NCBI RefSeq assembly: GCF_016461705.1
Contig: NZ_JAEMHW010000003.1
Coordinates: 62,001 to 126,000, forward strand
DNA length: 64,000 bases
DNA from: Streptococcus vicugnae
GTDB taxonomy: Bacteria; Bacillota; Bacilli; Lactobacillales; Streptococcaceae
Direction of reading: 5' to 3'
The notes under the pieces were generated by a model, which did no database searches, had not been told where the DNA came from, and saw nothing but the letters and a program-made list of their open reading frames with translations. This document shows, piece after piece, positions 1-8,511 of this stretch. Both the position numbers and the translations under genes were made by a program. The number at the start of each line of letters is the position of its first letter. Positions within the stretch are counted from its first letter, which is position 1.

Positions 1-195
1 ACCATAAGCATCAATCATAATGCCAAGATTACCTTCAGTGGTATTGACACCTGCTGCAACTGCAAGTGTATTGTCTACAAAATCTTTATCAACATCTGAA
101 ACGTCCTTGATGTCATAGTCATTTTCAAGCAAGTAATCCTTAATAATATTTTTTAAAGTTTCACCTGCAGCATCTGAACCAAGAATAATTGTCAT
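1..195 (-). CDS. lacA: LacA, galactose-6-phosphate isomerase subunit A (N-terminal part)
   Basis: The first 65 codons of a gene that runs off the left edge of the window. The translation starts [20 protein letters not shown] and continues through [10 protein letters not shown] and GIMIDAYG, which matches streptococcal LacA. With LacB this protein isomerises galactose-6-phosphate to tagatose-6-phosphate in the cytoplasm, the entry step of the tagatose pathway for PTS-imported lactose. It diverges from lacR and is preceded by a consensus promoter and a LacR-type inverted repeat, so it is probably the first gene of a lac operon. A RpiB-family isomerase of another pathway is the only real alternative; the divergent LacR makes LacA much more likely. 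Confidence 0.9.
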   Translation of the reverse strand, partial: MTIILGSDAAGETLKNIIKDYLLENDYDIKDVSDVDKDFVDNTLAVAAGVNTTEGNLGIMIDAYG

Positions 196-258
196 TTTAA
201 CACCTCAAATTTTTCTTTTTTATCTAGATAATTTTTAAAAACGTTTTTTTATGTTTAT

Positions 259-298
259 ATAATAAACCCTAAACAAACATTTGTCAACACATTTGTTT
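259..298 (-). promoter_or_regulatory. lacA promoter with LacR-type operator
   Basis: On the minus strand, TTGACA (282-287) and TATTAT (259-264) are separated by 17 bp, a near-consensus sigma-A promoter for lacA. The -35 box lies inside an imperfect palindrome (271-298) with arms AAACAAA and TTTGTTT. This is the kind of site expected for the divergently encoded LacR. Further AAACAAAC/GTTTGTTTT half-sites occur at about 310-335. Confidence 0.75.
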
Positions 299-452
299 AA
301 TAATTTTTAAAATTGTTTGTTGTTTTGTGTTTGTTTTACATTTTAAAACCTTTCAGAAAAGCCTTGAAATCGGTAATTTTCAGCTATGTTACAAAAGTGT
401 TTCAAGATGTTTCTTTTTTTTCTTATTTGTTGAGTTAGTTCTTTGTTTGTGA

Positions 453-458
453 TATGAT
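453..458 (+). promoter_or_regulatory. Extended -10 of lacR
   Basis: TGA-TATGAT forms an extended -10 element about 35 bp upstream of the lacR start. No -35 box at ideal spacing was found, which fits an extended -10 promoter. The RBS AAAGGAG lies at 481-487. Confidence 0.5.
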
Positions 459-493
459 AGTGACAAGGAAAAAAGAAAAGAAAGGAGATTGAC

Positions 494-1264
494 ATGCTGA
501 AAAAAGAACGCCTTCAGTGGATTCTCGAAAAAATCAACGTCAAAGGTGTTATTACAGTTAACGACATCATTAAAGAGCTTGGTGTTTCTGATATGACTGT
601 TCGTCGTGACCTTGACGAGTTAGACAAAGAAGGTTTGTTGATTCGTATCCATGGTGGCGCACAAAGTATTGATACACCAAAAGTAAAACCCAAATACGAA
701 AAATCAAACACAGAGAAACAAGAATTACAAATCGAAGAAAAACGTGCCATCGCTAAATTTGCAAGCACTTTAATCCAAGAAGGCGAGACTATCTTTATTG
801 GTCCTGGAACAACATTAGAACATTTTGCTCACGAACTTGTTGCTAAAAACATTCGCGTTGTCACAAATAGTTTGCCTGTGTTCACTATTTTGAACCAAAA
901 TAAAAGCACCGATTTAATCTTAACCGGTGGCGAATATCGCGATATTACAGGCGCATTTGTTGGTTCACTGACTGCTAATTATTTGCAAAACCTAAAATTC
1001 TCAAAAGCCTTTGTCAGTGCTAACGGTGTCTTTGGTGATTCTGTCGCTACTTACAGCGAAAGCGAAGGCGAAATTCAACGCATTGCGCTTGATAATGCCT
1101 TTAAAAAATTCTTACTCGTTGACCATGAAAAATTTGACAAGTATGATTTTTATGATTTCTACCAAATTAGCAAAATTGATCACCTTGTCACTGATGCAGA
1201 TCTTTCAGAAGAGGCTAAAGAAAAATTTGGTCAATTAACTGATATCATGGTCGCTGACGAATAA
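494..1264 (+). CDS. lacR: LacR, DeoR-family repressor of the lactose/tagatose genes
   Basis: A 256-residue DeoR-family regulator. The N-terminal helix-turn-helix (about residues 5-57) contains ITVNDIIKELGVSDMTVRRD followed by the family signature DELDKEGLLIRIHGGA. The C-terminal DeoR sensor domain (about 75-235) resembles ribose-5-phosphate isomerase and would bind a phosphorylated sugar; tagatose-6-phosphate is the known inducer for LacR proteins. It is transcribed away from lacA with operator-like palindromes between them. The ATG is preceded by AAAGGAG at good spacing. A clear terminator follows, so it forms a monocistronic unit. DeoR regulators of fructose or galactitol look similar, but the adjacent lacA supports LacR. 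Confidence 0.9.
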   Translation: MLKKERLQWILEKINVKGVITVNDIIKELGVSDMTVRRDLDELDKEGLLIRIHGGAQSIDTPKVKPKYEKSNTEKQELQIEEKRAIAKFASTLIQEGETIFIGPGTTLEHFAHELVAKNIRVVTNSLPVFTILNQNKSTDLILTGGEYRDITGAFVGSLTANYLQNLKFSKAFVSANGVFGDSVATYSESEGEIQRIALDNAFKKFLLVDHEKFDKYDFYDFYQISKIDHLVTDADLSEEAKEKFGQLTDIMVADE

Positions 1265-1277
1265 GTTTAGACAATAA

Positions 1278-1312
1278 AAAGTTACTTATCATTTGGTAAG
1301 TAACTTTATTTT
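1278..1312 (+). terminator. lacR terminator
   Basis: An 11-bp stem AAAGTTACTTA / TAAGTAACTTT followed by TATTTTAT, directly after the lacR stop codon. Confidence 0.85.
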
Positions 1313-1320
1313 ATGATGAA

Positions 1321-1365
1321 AACCCAAAAAAGCCCTACGTCGTTAGACGTAAGGCTTTTTGGGTT
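1321..1365 (-). terminator. msmK terminator
   Basis: A long stem AACCCAAAAAAGCC / GGCTTTTTGGGTT with an inner TACGTC/GACGTA stem. The arms carry A and T runs, so it can work in both directions. It ends the minus-strand msmK gene. Confidence 0.85.
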
Positions 1366-1401
1366 GTATTCTAGAAGAGTTCTGTTTTGGATAGCGTTAA
1401 A

Positions 1402-2535
1402 TTAGCGAATAGCTGCCTCCGTTTCTGGGTCAAAGAAGTGACCTTTAGCAACATTCAATGTCAATTCCACTTTTGAACCTGGTTGGTAAACATCACGCGC
1501 ATCCGCACGAGCAACAAGTTCAGTGTTACCTACTTTAACGTAAAGCATTGTTTCAGCACCGAGCAATTCAGAAACAGTAACTTCAGCTTCAAGAGTTGCT
1601 CCTGGGTATGTTTCACGAGCAAGTGGGTTGTTTGAGATATCTTCTGGACGGATACCGAAGATGACTTTTTTACCATTGTAACCTTTAGTTTCAAGTAATT
1701 TCTTTTGACCTTCTGGCAAAGTAATTGTGAAACCTGAGTCGCTAACCAAGGTATTATCTTTGACTGTTCCTTCAAAGAAGTTCATGGCTGGACTTCCGAT
1801 GAAACCAGCAACGAATTTGTTAGCTGGACGGTTGTAAAGTTCTTGTGGTGTACCAATTTGTTCAACGCGACCGATTGTTCCTGAACCGTCAGGGTTTTTA
1901 GTAGAACTCATGATAACAATACGGTCAGCAAGTGTCATGGCTTCTGTTTGGTCGTGAGTAACGTAGATTGTTGTTGAACCGATACGACGGTGAATTTTAG
2001 CAATTTCAGCACGCATTGACACACGAAGTTTGGCATCCAAGTTTGACAAAGGTTCGTCCATCAAGAATACTTTGGCATCACGCACGATAGCACGACCCAT
2101 GGCAACACGTTGACGTTGACCACCTGAAAGGTCAGCAGGTTTACGTTGAAGGAATTCTGTCAAGCCAAGAATTTGTGCGGCTTCACGAACACGTTTATCG
2201 ATTTCATCTTTTTTGTATTTTCTAAGTTTTAGACCAAATGCCATGTTATCATAAACAGTCATGTGCGGATAAAGGGCATAGTTTTGGAAAACCATGGCGA
2301 TGTCACGGTCTTTTGGTGCTTTGTCATTAACAACTTCACCATCAATTTTAAGTTCACCTTCTGTGATATCTTCAAGACCAGCTACCATACGAAGAGTTGT
2401 TGATTTACCACAACCTGAAGGTCCAACGAAAACGATAAATTCTTTATCTTTAATGTCAAGATCGAAATCTTCAACAGCATAGTGGCTTGCATTTGGGTAT
2501 TTTTTGTAAATATGATTAAGATTAAGTTCTACCAT
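1402..2535 (-). CDS. msmK: MsmK, sugar ABC transporter ATPase
   Basis: A 377-residue ATPase of the MalK/UgpC/MsmK family that energises carbohydrate ABC importers at the inner face of the membrane. The Walker A motif GPSGCGKST is at residues 38-46, the Q-loop VFQNYALYP at about 82-90, the signature LSGGQ at 136-140, Walker B VFLMDEP at 156-162 and the switch His at 194. The C-terminal third is the TOBE/regulatory domain typical of MalK-like proteins. No permease or binding protein lies beside it. That is usual in streptococci, where one MsmK serves several importers. The start has RBS AAAGGAG, and a good cre site overlaps the upstream promoter, so carbon catabolite control is likely. Confidence 0.93.
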   Translation of the reverse strand: MVELNLNHIYKKYPNASHYAVEDFDLDIKDKEFIVFVGPSGCGKSTTLRMVAGLEDITEGELKIDGEVVNDKAPKDRDIAMVFQNYALYPHMTVYDNMAFGLKLRKYKKDEIDKRVREAAQILGLTEFLQRKPADLSGGQRQRVAMGRAIVRDAKVFLMDEPLSNLDAKLRVSMRAEIAKIHRRIGSTTIYVTHDQTEAMTLADRIVIMSSTKNPDGSGTIGRVEQIGTPQELYNRPANKFVAGFIGSPAMNFFEGTVKDNTLVSDSGFTITLPEGQKKLLETKGYNGKKVIFGIRPEDISNNPLARETYPGATLEAEVTVSELLGAETMLYVKVGNTELVARADARDVYQPGSKVELTLNVAKGHFFDPETEAAIR

Positions 2536-2564
2536 TTTTTAACTCCTTTGATCTATGTGGCTTC

Positions 2565-2589
2565 ATTATAACAAAGATAACGCTTACAA
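2565..2589 (-). promoter_or_regulatory. msmK -10 box and cre site
   Basis: TATAAT on the minus strand (2565-2570) is followed upstream by TTGTAAGCGTTATCT (2575-2589). This matches the CcpA cre consensus WTGNAANCGNWNNCW at every fixed position. The cre overlaps the spacer and -35 region, so CcpA binding would block RNA polymerase. Confidence 0.75.
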
Positions 2590-2635
2590 ACCATAGTCAG
2601 GAGTTACAAGATTTTTTGTGCAATGTGCCCAAAAT

Positions 2636-3484
2636 CTAATTTTCCATAATTAACAAATAAGAAAAAGCCAAATCATTAAGATTCTTTAAATTTAGCCCAG
2701 ATAATAGGCGAAACTTTTCAAGTTTATAGTGGAGAGAATTACGATGAATATAAAGACTTTGCGCCGTTTTAGCAAGATTTCCTTGTTCTTGCCACATGGT
2801 CATAATAATCATTCTGATATCTTTACTGTCATCAATCGCTTGTAGAATTTTATGCTTAATAGCTGGCAAATCAAGCTGATGTGCATAGGCCAAAAGCAAC
2901 ATTTGTGAAAAACTTATCGTCCGTTCATTACCACGATAATGTCTCATATTGGCAAATAAGCGGCTTTCTTCTCTGTAAAAGGCAGGTAAATCATCTGCCT
3001 GAAACTTACACCACACATTACCAAAGAAAATCGTCAACTTAATCCCAAAGTCACTTTCCAAAGTTGGTAGCACATCATTTATTAATTCTTCCGCTTCAAT
3101 TAATTCTTCTTGATTCAGAATAAGCAAGGTCCGAGTCTTTGAAATCACTACAGGCGCAAGCAAATTTGGCAATAGTGTTGTAAAAAAATCAAATAACTCT
3201 TCTGGCAAGGCCTCCTTGTGATCGATATAAATGATTTGAAGGGATTTGTAATCTTGTGCCAGGCTTAAATCATCTTGGACTAAGTAACGATACCAAGGAT
3301 TTTCAGTCACCTTATCATCTAAGATGCCATCATTTTTCAAAGCCAAAAGAGCTTTTTCTCGCTCACTAAGATTTGCTAAAGGAAGGTAATAGGTTTGACC
3401 ATTTTCTTCAACAGCTACCCATTCTTCTGAATGCTCAACTTTTCCAGCTTCAACAGCTTCTGGAAATAATCTCTCTAGTGACAT
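2636..3484 (-). CDS. PucR/CdaR-type helix-turn-helix regulator
   Basis: A 282-residue protein with a C-terminal PucR-type helix-turn-helix (about 235-280: GNLAKTAQSLYIHRNSLHYKLEKF). The hydrophobic middle part resembles the sensory region of CdaR/PucR regulators. The start has a strong GGAGG. It lies 30 bp downstream of dtd on the same strand and probably shares its transcript. It is followed by msmK on the same strand, but the latter has its own promoter. Target and ligand are unknown. Homologues of this small family are common in streptococci, often annotated only as leucine-rich or PucR-family proteins. Confidence 0.75.
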   Translation of the reverse strand: MSLERLFPEAVEAGKVEHSEEWVAVEENGQTYYLPLANLSEREKALLALKNDGILDDKVTENPWYRYLVQDDLSLAQDYKSLQIIYIDHKEALPEELFDFFTTLLPNLLAPVVISKTRTLLILNQEELIEAEELINDVLPTLESDFGIKLTIFFGNVWCKFQADDLPAFYREESRLFANMRHYRGNERTISFSQMLLLAYAHQLDLPAIKHKILQAIDDSKDIRMIIMTMWQEQGNLAKTAQSLYIHRNSLHYKLEKFRLLSGLNLKNLNDLAFSYLLIMEN

Positions 3485-3514
3485 ACTCCACCTCCGTTCT
3501 TCTCCAATCTAGAC

Positions 3515-3958
3515 TTACCGCGATTGTGTATCCAAGATAATGGTAACAGGTCCATCATTAACAAGGCTAACTTGCATATCTGCACCAAAAACACCAGTTT
3601 CAACGGGAACAAATTGGGCTAAAGCTTCATTGAAAGTATCGTACATTGCTGATGCTTTATCAGGCTTAGCAGCTCCTGTAAATGCAGGGCGGTTTCCTTT
3701 TTTTGTATCAGCAAACAAAGTAAATTGAGATACTGACAAGATACTTCCCTTAATATCTTGAACTGACAAATTCATCTTGCCCATATCATCTGAAAAAATA
3801 CGCATATTAGTGATTTTACGCACCGCATAATCAAGATCTTCTTGGGTATCATCTGGTCCTACTCCAACTAGCAATAATAATCCTTGATTGATATCTCCAA
3901 CAAGCTCATCCTCAATCACAACTTGCGCTTCTTTTACACGCTGAATGACTACTTTCAT
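3515..3958 (-). CDS. dtd: D-aminoacyl-tRNA deacylase
   Basis: A 147-residue protein of the usual Dtd length that starts [15 protein letters not shown]. It contains the family motifs [10 protein letters not shown] (about residues 77-86) and a C-terminal [10 protein letters not shown] that matches the NxGPVT motif. Dtd hydrolyses D-amino acids mischarged on tRNA, including D-Tyr-tRNA and Gly-tRNA-Ala, in the cytoplasm. It follows relA on the same strand, a conserved order in Firmicutes. A terminator hairpin sits between the two, so it may be reached by read-through. RBS AAAGGA precedes the ATG. Confidence 0.93.
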   Translation of the reverse strand: MKVVIQRVKEAQVVIEDELVGDINQGLLLLVGVGPDDTQEDLDYAVRKITNMRIFSDDMGKMNLSVQDIKGSILSVSQFTLFADTKKGNRPAFTGAAKPDKASAMYDTFNEALAQFVPVETGVFGADMQVSLVNDGPVTIILDTQSR

Positions 3959-4023
3959 GTCTAATCCTTTCTGAAAATAAATTCGCTTGCATTACTGTCA
4001 TTTTACCATTTTCAGAAAAATAA

Positions 4024-4062
4024 AAAAAGGAAATCCAGGACTTTTACCCTAGATTTCCTTTT
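4024..4062 (-). terminator. Terminator between relA and dtd
   Basis: Stem AAAGGAAATCTAGG / CCTGGATTTCCTTT followed by a T run on the minus strand, just after the relA stop. Confidence 0.8.
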
Positions 4063-4070
4063 ATGATTTC

Positions 4071-6293
4071 CTACCCATTGGTACGTTTAACGGAATAAAC
4101 GTCTGGGATAATTTTAATTTTATCAACAACCGCTGTTAATTCTGTCAAGTTAGGAATCGTGAAGCTGACGTGGATATTAGCAAACTTCATATCCTTACTT
4201 GGCTGAGCATTGACAGTTGAAATATTCTTAGTGACATTTGAAAGGACTTGAAGAACATCGTTTAGAAGCCCTGAACGGTTCAAACCATAAATATCAATTT
4301 CAGCTATGTAATCATTATTGGCGCAAGAAGTATCATCCCATTCAACTTCAATCAGACGTTGTTCGTACCCTTCTTGACTCTTGATATTATGGCAGTCTGC
4401 ACGGTGGATAGCAACTCCACGACCTTTGGTAATATAACCTTCAATTGGATCACCTGGAACTGGGTTACAACATTTGGCGATACGCATCAAGAGACCCGAA
4501 GCTCCTTGGATGATAACGCCGTTTTCACTACGAACTTTTAAGACATCTTTGTTTTCTGTCTTGATTTCGCCACCGTTCATCAATTCATCTGCTTCAGCTT
4601 TCGCTTTAGCACGTTCTTCTTCGCGGCGTTCTTTTTCAGTTAGTCGGTTGAAAACAGCAGCTGCGCTAATTTCACCAAATCCAACGGCCGCATAAAGAGC
4701 TTCTTCACTACGGACACTAAAGCGTGGCAAAATAGCTTCAAGGTGTTTTTTATCAAGGTATTTATTAGCCACATAGCCTTGATCTTGGAAATAATCCACC
4801 AAAAGTTCACGACCTTTGTTGACGGACAATTCCTTATCTTGATTTTTCAAGAATTGACGGATACGGTTACGGGCTTTGTTTGTCTTAACAATCTTAATCC
4901 AGTCGCGGCTTGGTCCAAATGAATTTGGATTAGTCACAATTTCGACTACATCACCTGTTTTTAGTTTAGCTGTTAGTGGTACCATACGGCCATTAACTTT
5001 AGCACCGACGGCCTTTTCACCAACTTGAGTGTGGATAGCATAAGCAAAATCAATTGGTCCTGAATCTTTTGGCAATTCTTGCACAGCACCTGTTGGCGTA
5101 AAGACATAAATACGTTCTGAGAAGATATCTTGTTTAACTGAGTCGACAAAGTCTACCGCATCACCATTTGAGGCGTCTTGCAATTCAACCAACTCTTTTA
5201 TCCAACTCATACCGACAGCTTGTTCTTGGCTGTCTACCTTGCCTTTAATTCCTTTTTTATAAGCCCAGTGAGCGGCTACCCCGTATTCAGCAACTTGGTG
5301 CATTTCTTTGGTACGAATTTGAATTTCGATTGGTCCTTTTGGTCCATACACAGTCGTGTGAATTGACTGATAACCATTAGCTTTAGGGGCGGCAATGTAA
5401 TCTTTAAAGCGGCCCGGCATTGGACGCCACAACTCATGAATGTAACCAACCATAGCATAAACGTCACTAGGTGTCTCCATGATACAACGGATGGCAATCA
5501 AGTCATAGATTTGGTCAAAACGTTTCTTTTTATCACGCATCTTGCGATAAATAGAATAAATGTGTTTTGGTCGACCATAAACATCGCCGAAAAGACCTTG
5601 TTCTTCAGTGTAGTCTTTGATTTTCTTAACAATCTCATCAACCAAAGCTTCACGTTCTCGACGTTTCTCATTCATCATGTGAGAAATCTTATAGAACTCA
5701 ATTTCATTAAGGTAACGGAAAGACAAGTCTTCCAATTCCCATTTGATACGGCTAATCCCCAAACGATGAGCCAGTGGAGCATAGATTTCCATGGTTTCAC
5801 GTGAAATGCGTTCTTGTTTGTCCTTACGAAGATGCTTCAAAGTACGCATATTGTGGAGACGGTCTGCCAATTTTACCAAAATCACACGGATATCCTTAGA
5901 CATAGCCATCAACATTTTGCGGTGATTTTCAGCAAGCTGTTCTTCATGTGATTTGTACTCAACTTTACCAAGTTTTGTAACGCCATCTACGATAATACGG
6001 ACATCTTTACCAAATTCCGCCTCAATCTCATCCAAAGTGATATCAGTATCTTCAACAACGTCATGCAAAAAACCACAAGCCACTGTCACCACATCAAGAT
6101 GAAGATCTGCTAAGATACCCGCAACTTGGATAGGATGGATGATATAAGGCTCGCCTGATTGCCTAACTTGTGAGATATGTGCTTTTGTTGCGTAATCCAA
6201 TGCTTTTTGAACAATCGCTACATCAGATTCGCTCATATATTGGGCCGTTAGGGCAACGACCTCTTCACCCGTCAAATTCACAATTTTTGCCAT
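4071..6293 (-). CDS. relA: RelA/SpoT bifunctional (p)ppGpp synthase/hydrolase
   Basis: A 740-residue long RSH enzyme. The HD hydrolase domain (about 45-150) contains GFLHDVVEDT and KLADRLHNMRTL. The synthetase domain (about 235-350) contains RPKHIYSIYRKM and the substrate segment YQSIHTTV. A TGS domain (about 390-455), a zinc-finger/helical region with CCNPVPGD, and a C-terminal ACT domain (about 665-738) follow. It makes and degrades (p)ppGpp and drives the stringent response on the ribosome. The hydrolase His-Asp residues are intact, so it should be bifunctional, as is usual for streptococcal Rel. RBS AAGAGG precedes the ATG. Confidence 0.95.
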   Translation of the reverse strand: MAKIVNLTGEEVVALTAQYMSESDVAIVQKALDYATKAHISQVRQSGEPYIIHPIQVAGILADLHLDVVTVACGFLHDVVEDTDITLDEIEAEFGKDVRIIVDGVTKLGKVEYKSHEEQLAENHRKMLMAMSKDIRVILVKLADRLHNMRTLKHLRKDKQERISRETMEIYAPLAHRLGISRIKWELEDLSFRYLNEIEFYKISHMMNEKRREREALVDEIVKKIKDYTEEQGLFGDVYGRPKHIYSIYRKMRDKKKRFDQIYDLIAIRCIMETPSDVYAMVGYIHELWRPMPGRFKDYIAAPKANGYQSIHTTVYGPKGPIEIQIRTKEMHQVAEYGVAAHWAYKKGIKGKVDSQEQAVGMSWIKELVELQDASNGDAVDFVDSVKQDIFSERIYVFTPTGAVQELPKDSGPIDFAYAIHTQVGEKAVGAKVNGRMVPLTAKLKTGDVVEIVTNPNSFGPSRDWIKIVKTNKARNRIRQFLKNQDKELSVNKGRELLVDYFQDQGYVANKYLDKKHLEAILPRFSVRSEEALYAAVGFGEISAAAVFNRLTEKERREEERAKAKAEADELMNGGEIKTENKDVLKVRSENGVIIQGASGLLMRIAKCCNPVPGDPIEGYITKGRGVAIHRADCHNIKSQEGYEQRLIEVEWDDTSCANNDYIAEIDIYGLNRSGLLNDVLQVLSNVTKNISTVNAQPSKDMKFANIHVSFTIPNLTELTAVVDKIKIIPDVYSVKRTNG

Positions 6294-6397
6294 AAGGACC
6301 TCTTCTTTGCATACAGATTTATATTGTATATTATTTTAACACTAAACGCCCCAAAATACCAATGCCTTATCCATTTTAAAGACTTTGTTTACTAAAT

Positions 6398-6428
6398 AAA
6401 AAAGAGGCTTGAAAATTCATCAAGCCTT
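6398..6428 (-). terminator. Terminator after the ROK kinase gene
   Basis: Stem AGGCTTGA / TCAAGCCT followed on the minus strand by CTTTTTTATTT, just beyond the stop codon at 6435. Confidence 0.8.
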
Positions 6429-6434
6429 AAACTG

Positions 6435-7298
6435 TTATTTGCTATTTAAGAAATTAGAAACGGCTCCTAAAAGGTTGGCGTCATTTTGGAATTGGCAAGT
6501 TTTCACTTGGTATTCTAATCCGTGAGCATCGGTTTTTTCGACCAATTTTTGCAGACGTTTTTCAAGTTCTGGCACCAAATCTTCACGCGCAGAAATACCG
6601 CCACCAATACCGACCAAATCAGGGTTAATGCTGACAAGGCAGTTAAAAATGCCGATAGCAATGACATCATACATTTCTGACAAGGCAGCCTTCGCATCGC
6701 TATTGCCAGCATCTGCCAAATCAAATAAATCTTTGCCAGTAAAATCAGTCAAGCCATGTTCTTTAGCATATTTTTTAGCCACGGCAACGGGACTAGCTAG
6801 ATTACTAAGCGTAATGCCGTCTTTGATAATCATGAAACCAAATTCACCGCCGTACAAACTGCTTCCTTTGTACAATTTACCATCAAGGCAAACCGCACCA
6901 CCAATACCTGTCCCAAGAATGAAGTAAATTGATTTTTTACTGTCTTTTCCGATACCAAATTGACTTTCAGCAAGACCTGCACAGTTAGCATCATTTTCAA
7001 TAGTTACTGGAAGGCCAAACATTGCTTCCAATTCATCAATAATCTTGAAATGATGAATGTATGGGATAGCACTGAAGCCTTTAATCACACCTTCTTCAGT
7101 ATCCACAGCACCAGGGCTAGAGATAGCAACTCCTTTGGTATCAGCATCCGCTAACTCTGTGAAGACACGATGCAAGTTTTCTTTCATTTCTTCCCAAGTT
7201 TTGGGAGTTGGAAAGGAACCTTTTTTATCAATGGCACTGTCTTGGTAACGGCCATATTTTACAGAAGTTCCACCAATATCAAATACGACTAAATTCAT
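6435..7298 (-). CDS. ROK-family sugar kinase (GmuE/BglK-like)
   Basis: A 287-residue ROK kinase. The N-terminal phosphate loop VVFDIGGTSVKYG, the catalytic ENDANCAGLAE segment (about 100-110) and the second ATP loop LGTGIGGAVCLDG are intact. The CxCGxxGC zinc motif of many ROK enzymes is absent. The start chosen here is the ATG at 7298, because GGAGAAG lies seven bases upstream; an in-frame ATG four codons earlier lacks an RBS. It lies 33 bp after a GntR/UTRA regulator and probably forms an operon with it. In B. subtilis the equivalent pair is gmuR-gmuE in the glucomannan operon, so phosphorylation of free mannose or fructose is a reasonable inference. Glucokinase or beta-glucoside kinase activity cannot be excluded. 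Confidence 0.75.
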   Translation of the reverse strand: MNLVVFDIGGTSVKYGRYQDSAIDKKGSFPTPKTWEEMKENLHRVFTELADADTKGVAISSPGAVDTEEGVIKGFSAIPYIHHFKIIDELEAMFGLPVTIENDANCAGLAESQFGIGKDSKKSIYFILGTGIGGAVCLDGKLYKGSSLYGGEFGFMIIKDGITLSNLASPVAVAKKYAKEHGLTDFTGKDLFDLADAGNSDAKAALSEMYDVIAIGIFNCLVSINPDLVGIGGGISAREDLVPELEKRLQKLVEKTDAHGLEYQVKTCQFQNDANLLGAVSNFLNSK

Positions 7299-7331
7299 TT
7301 TCTTCTCCATTTCTACGTAGCAAGATCACTG

Positions 7332-8045
7332 CTAGCGGTGTGTTAAAACAATCTCCAATGAAAATTCATCATAACGATGTGTACTAATTGAATATTCAAA
7401 TGCGGCACCATTTGTTAAATACCCCGTTTGAACAGCTACTGCTACAGGATCACCTTGTTCAAGTGCCAAGTAGTCAGCTTCTTCATCTGTCGCACGTCGA
7501 ACAGTAATCGTACGGTGGCCTGATTGAATTTTTAAACCAAGGTCATTTTCAATGTAGTCATAAATCGAATTTTCCACATGCTCGATTTTCAAACCTGTAA
7601 TCAAATCGATTGGCATGTAAGTTTCTTCGATAACCGTTGGTTTATCATCAACTAAGCGGACACGATGAATTTTATAAACGAAGCTTGTTTCCTTAATTTT
7701 TAGTTTTTCTGCAATTTCCGCGTCTGCTTTCACAACCGTAAAATCAATCACGCGACTTGTAATTTTTTTGTCTGGATAAAACGCTGTTGTCCCCATCATT
7801 TGGATATCCATCAACATTTTCTCCATTTTTTCAACTGACAGGTCCATGACAAAAGTCCCTGCTCCACGACGTTTGTAAATCAAGCCTTCTGTAACGAGAA
7901 TATCTAAAGCTTTTTTGACCGTCATCTTACTAACCTTGTACGTGCGACAAAAATCTTTTTCAAAAGGCAGCTGTTCATTCGGTTGATAAACACCTTCTAA
8001 AATTTTCTTACGCACATCATTTGCAATAAGGTTATATTTTTCCAT
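7332..8045 (-). CDS. GntR-family regulator with UTRA domain (first copy)
   Basis: A 237-residue protein with an N-terminal GntR winged helix (about 1-70; EKDFCRTYKVSKMTVKKALDILVTEGLIYKRRGAGTF) and a C-terminal UTRA ligand-binding domain (about 85-230). UTRA regulators of the HutC subfamily usually repress sugar-uptake genes and are released by a phosphorylated sugar. It is transcribed with the ROK kinase and diverges from the secreted mannanase, whose promoter carries a 26-bp palindrome. It is therefore a candidate repressor of the mannanase. RBS AGAGGAG precedes the ATG. A second, clearly related regulator occurs at 13358-14083. Confidence 0.85.
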   Translation of the reverse strand: MEKYNLIANDVRKKILEGVYQPNEQLPFEKDFCRTYKVSKMTVKKALDILVTEGLIYKRRGAGTFVMDLSVEKMEKMLMDIQMMGTTAFYPDKKITSRVIDFTVVKADAEIAEKLKIKETSFVYKIHRVRLVDDKPTVIEETYMPIDLITGLKIEHVENSIYDYIENDLGLKIQSGHRTITVRRATDEEADYLALEQGDPVAVAVQTGYLTNGAAFEYSISTHRYDEFSLEIVLTHR

Positions 8046-8170
8046 TACTTCTCCTCTAAATCTAATATATAAACTAATGCATATTATTATCTATATTTTA
8101 AACTAGAAGAGCTAAAGTTCCAAATGTTAATTGATAATTTCTTGTAAATGATACTTTTTCCCATAAAATG

Positions 8171-8231
8171 TAACCATAAAAAACCAAAACAGCCCAGGAG
8201 ATTTTAAAAGTTGCTCTGATTTTTATGGTTA
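8171..8231. repeat. Inverted repeat with 12-bp perfect arms
   Basis: TAACCATAAAAA (8171-8182) and TTTTTATGGTTA (8220-8231) are perfect complements. Between them the partial arms CAGGAG and CTCTG could extend the stem. No T run follows on either strand, so it is not an obvious rho-independent terminator. Confidence 0.6.
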
Positions 8232-8326
8232 ACTAATAAAATTCTTCAATTACTGGATAATAAATTTGTCAATTAATAAGCTATTCACCTCCTCCTTCTT
8301 TTGACAGCTTCATTTTATCATTTTAT

Positions 8327-8352
8327 TTTATAAAAGTATATACTTTTATAAA
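8327..8352. promoter_or_regulatory. 26-bp perfect palindrome, probable operator of the mannanase gene
   Basis: A perfect palindrome centred between 8339 and 8340 (half-site ATACTTTTATAAA). It overlaps the expected -10/+1 region of a promoter whose -35 TTGACA lies at 8301-8306, 17 bp upstream of TATTTT. A further half-site TATACTTTT lies at 8362-8370. Position and symmetry suggest a repressor site, most simply for the GntR/UTRA protein at 7332-8045. Confidence 0.6.
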
Positions 8353-8511
8353 GAATTATGTTATACTTTTTTTGGATGCGCTTCCTGAAACTTTATTGAT
8401 GTTTTTGTATACAATTACTAGCACATGTCACAAAAAGGAGATTTACACAACTAACACTATTAATGTCTAAATTGAACACTTAGTTTTAACATTTGGGAGA
8501 GGAGAAAACTA

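Larger units (their letters stand above)
8046..8511. other. 466-bp divergent regulatory region between gntR and the mannanase
   Basis: An AT-rich non-coding stretch with no convincing ORF. It holds the minus-strand gntR promoter region near 8060-8110, an inverted repeat at 8171-8231, a TTGACA box at 8301-8306, a 26-bp perfect palindrome at 8327-8352, and a second A/G-rich ribosome-binding-like AAAAAGGAG at 8432-8440 with no start codon behind it. The functional mannanase RBS (AGAGGAG) is at about 8498-8504. Confidence 0.6.
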
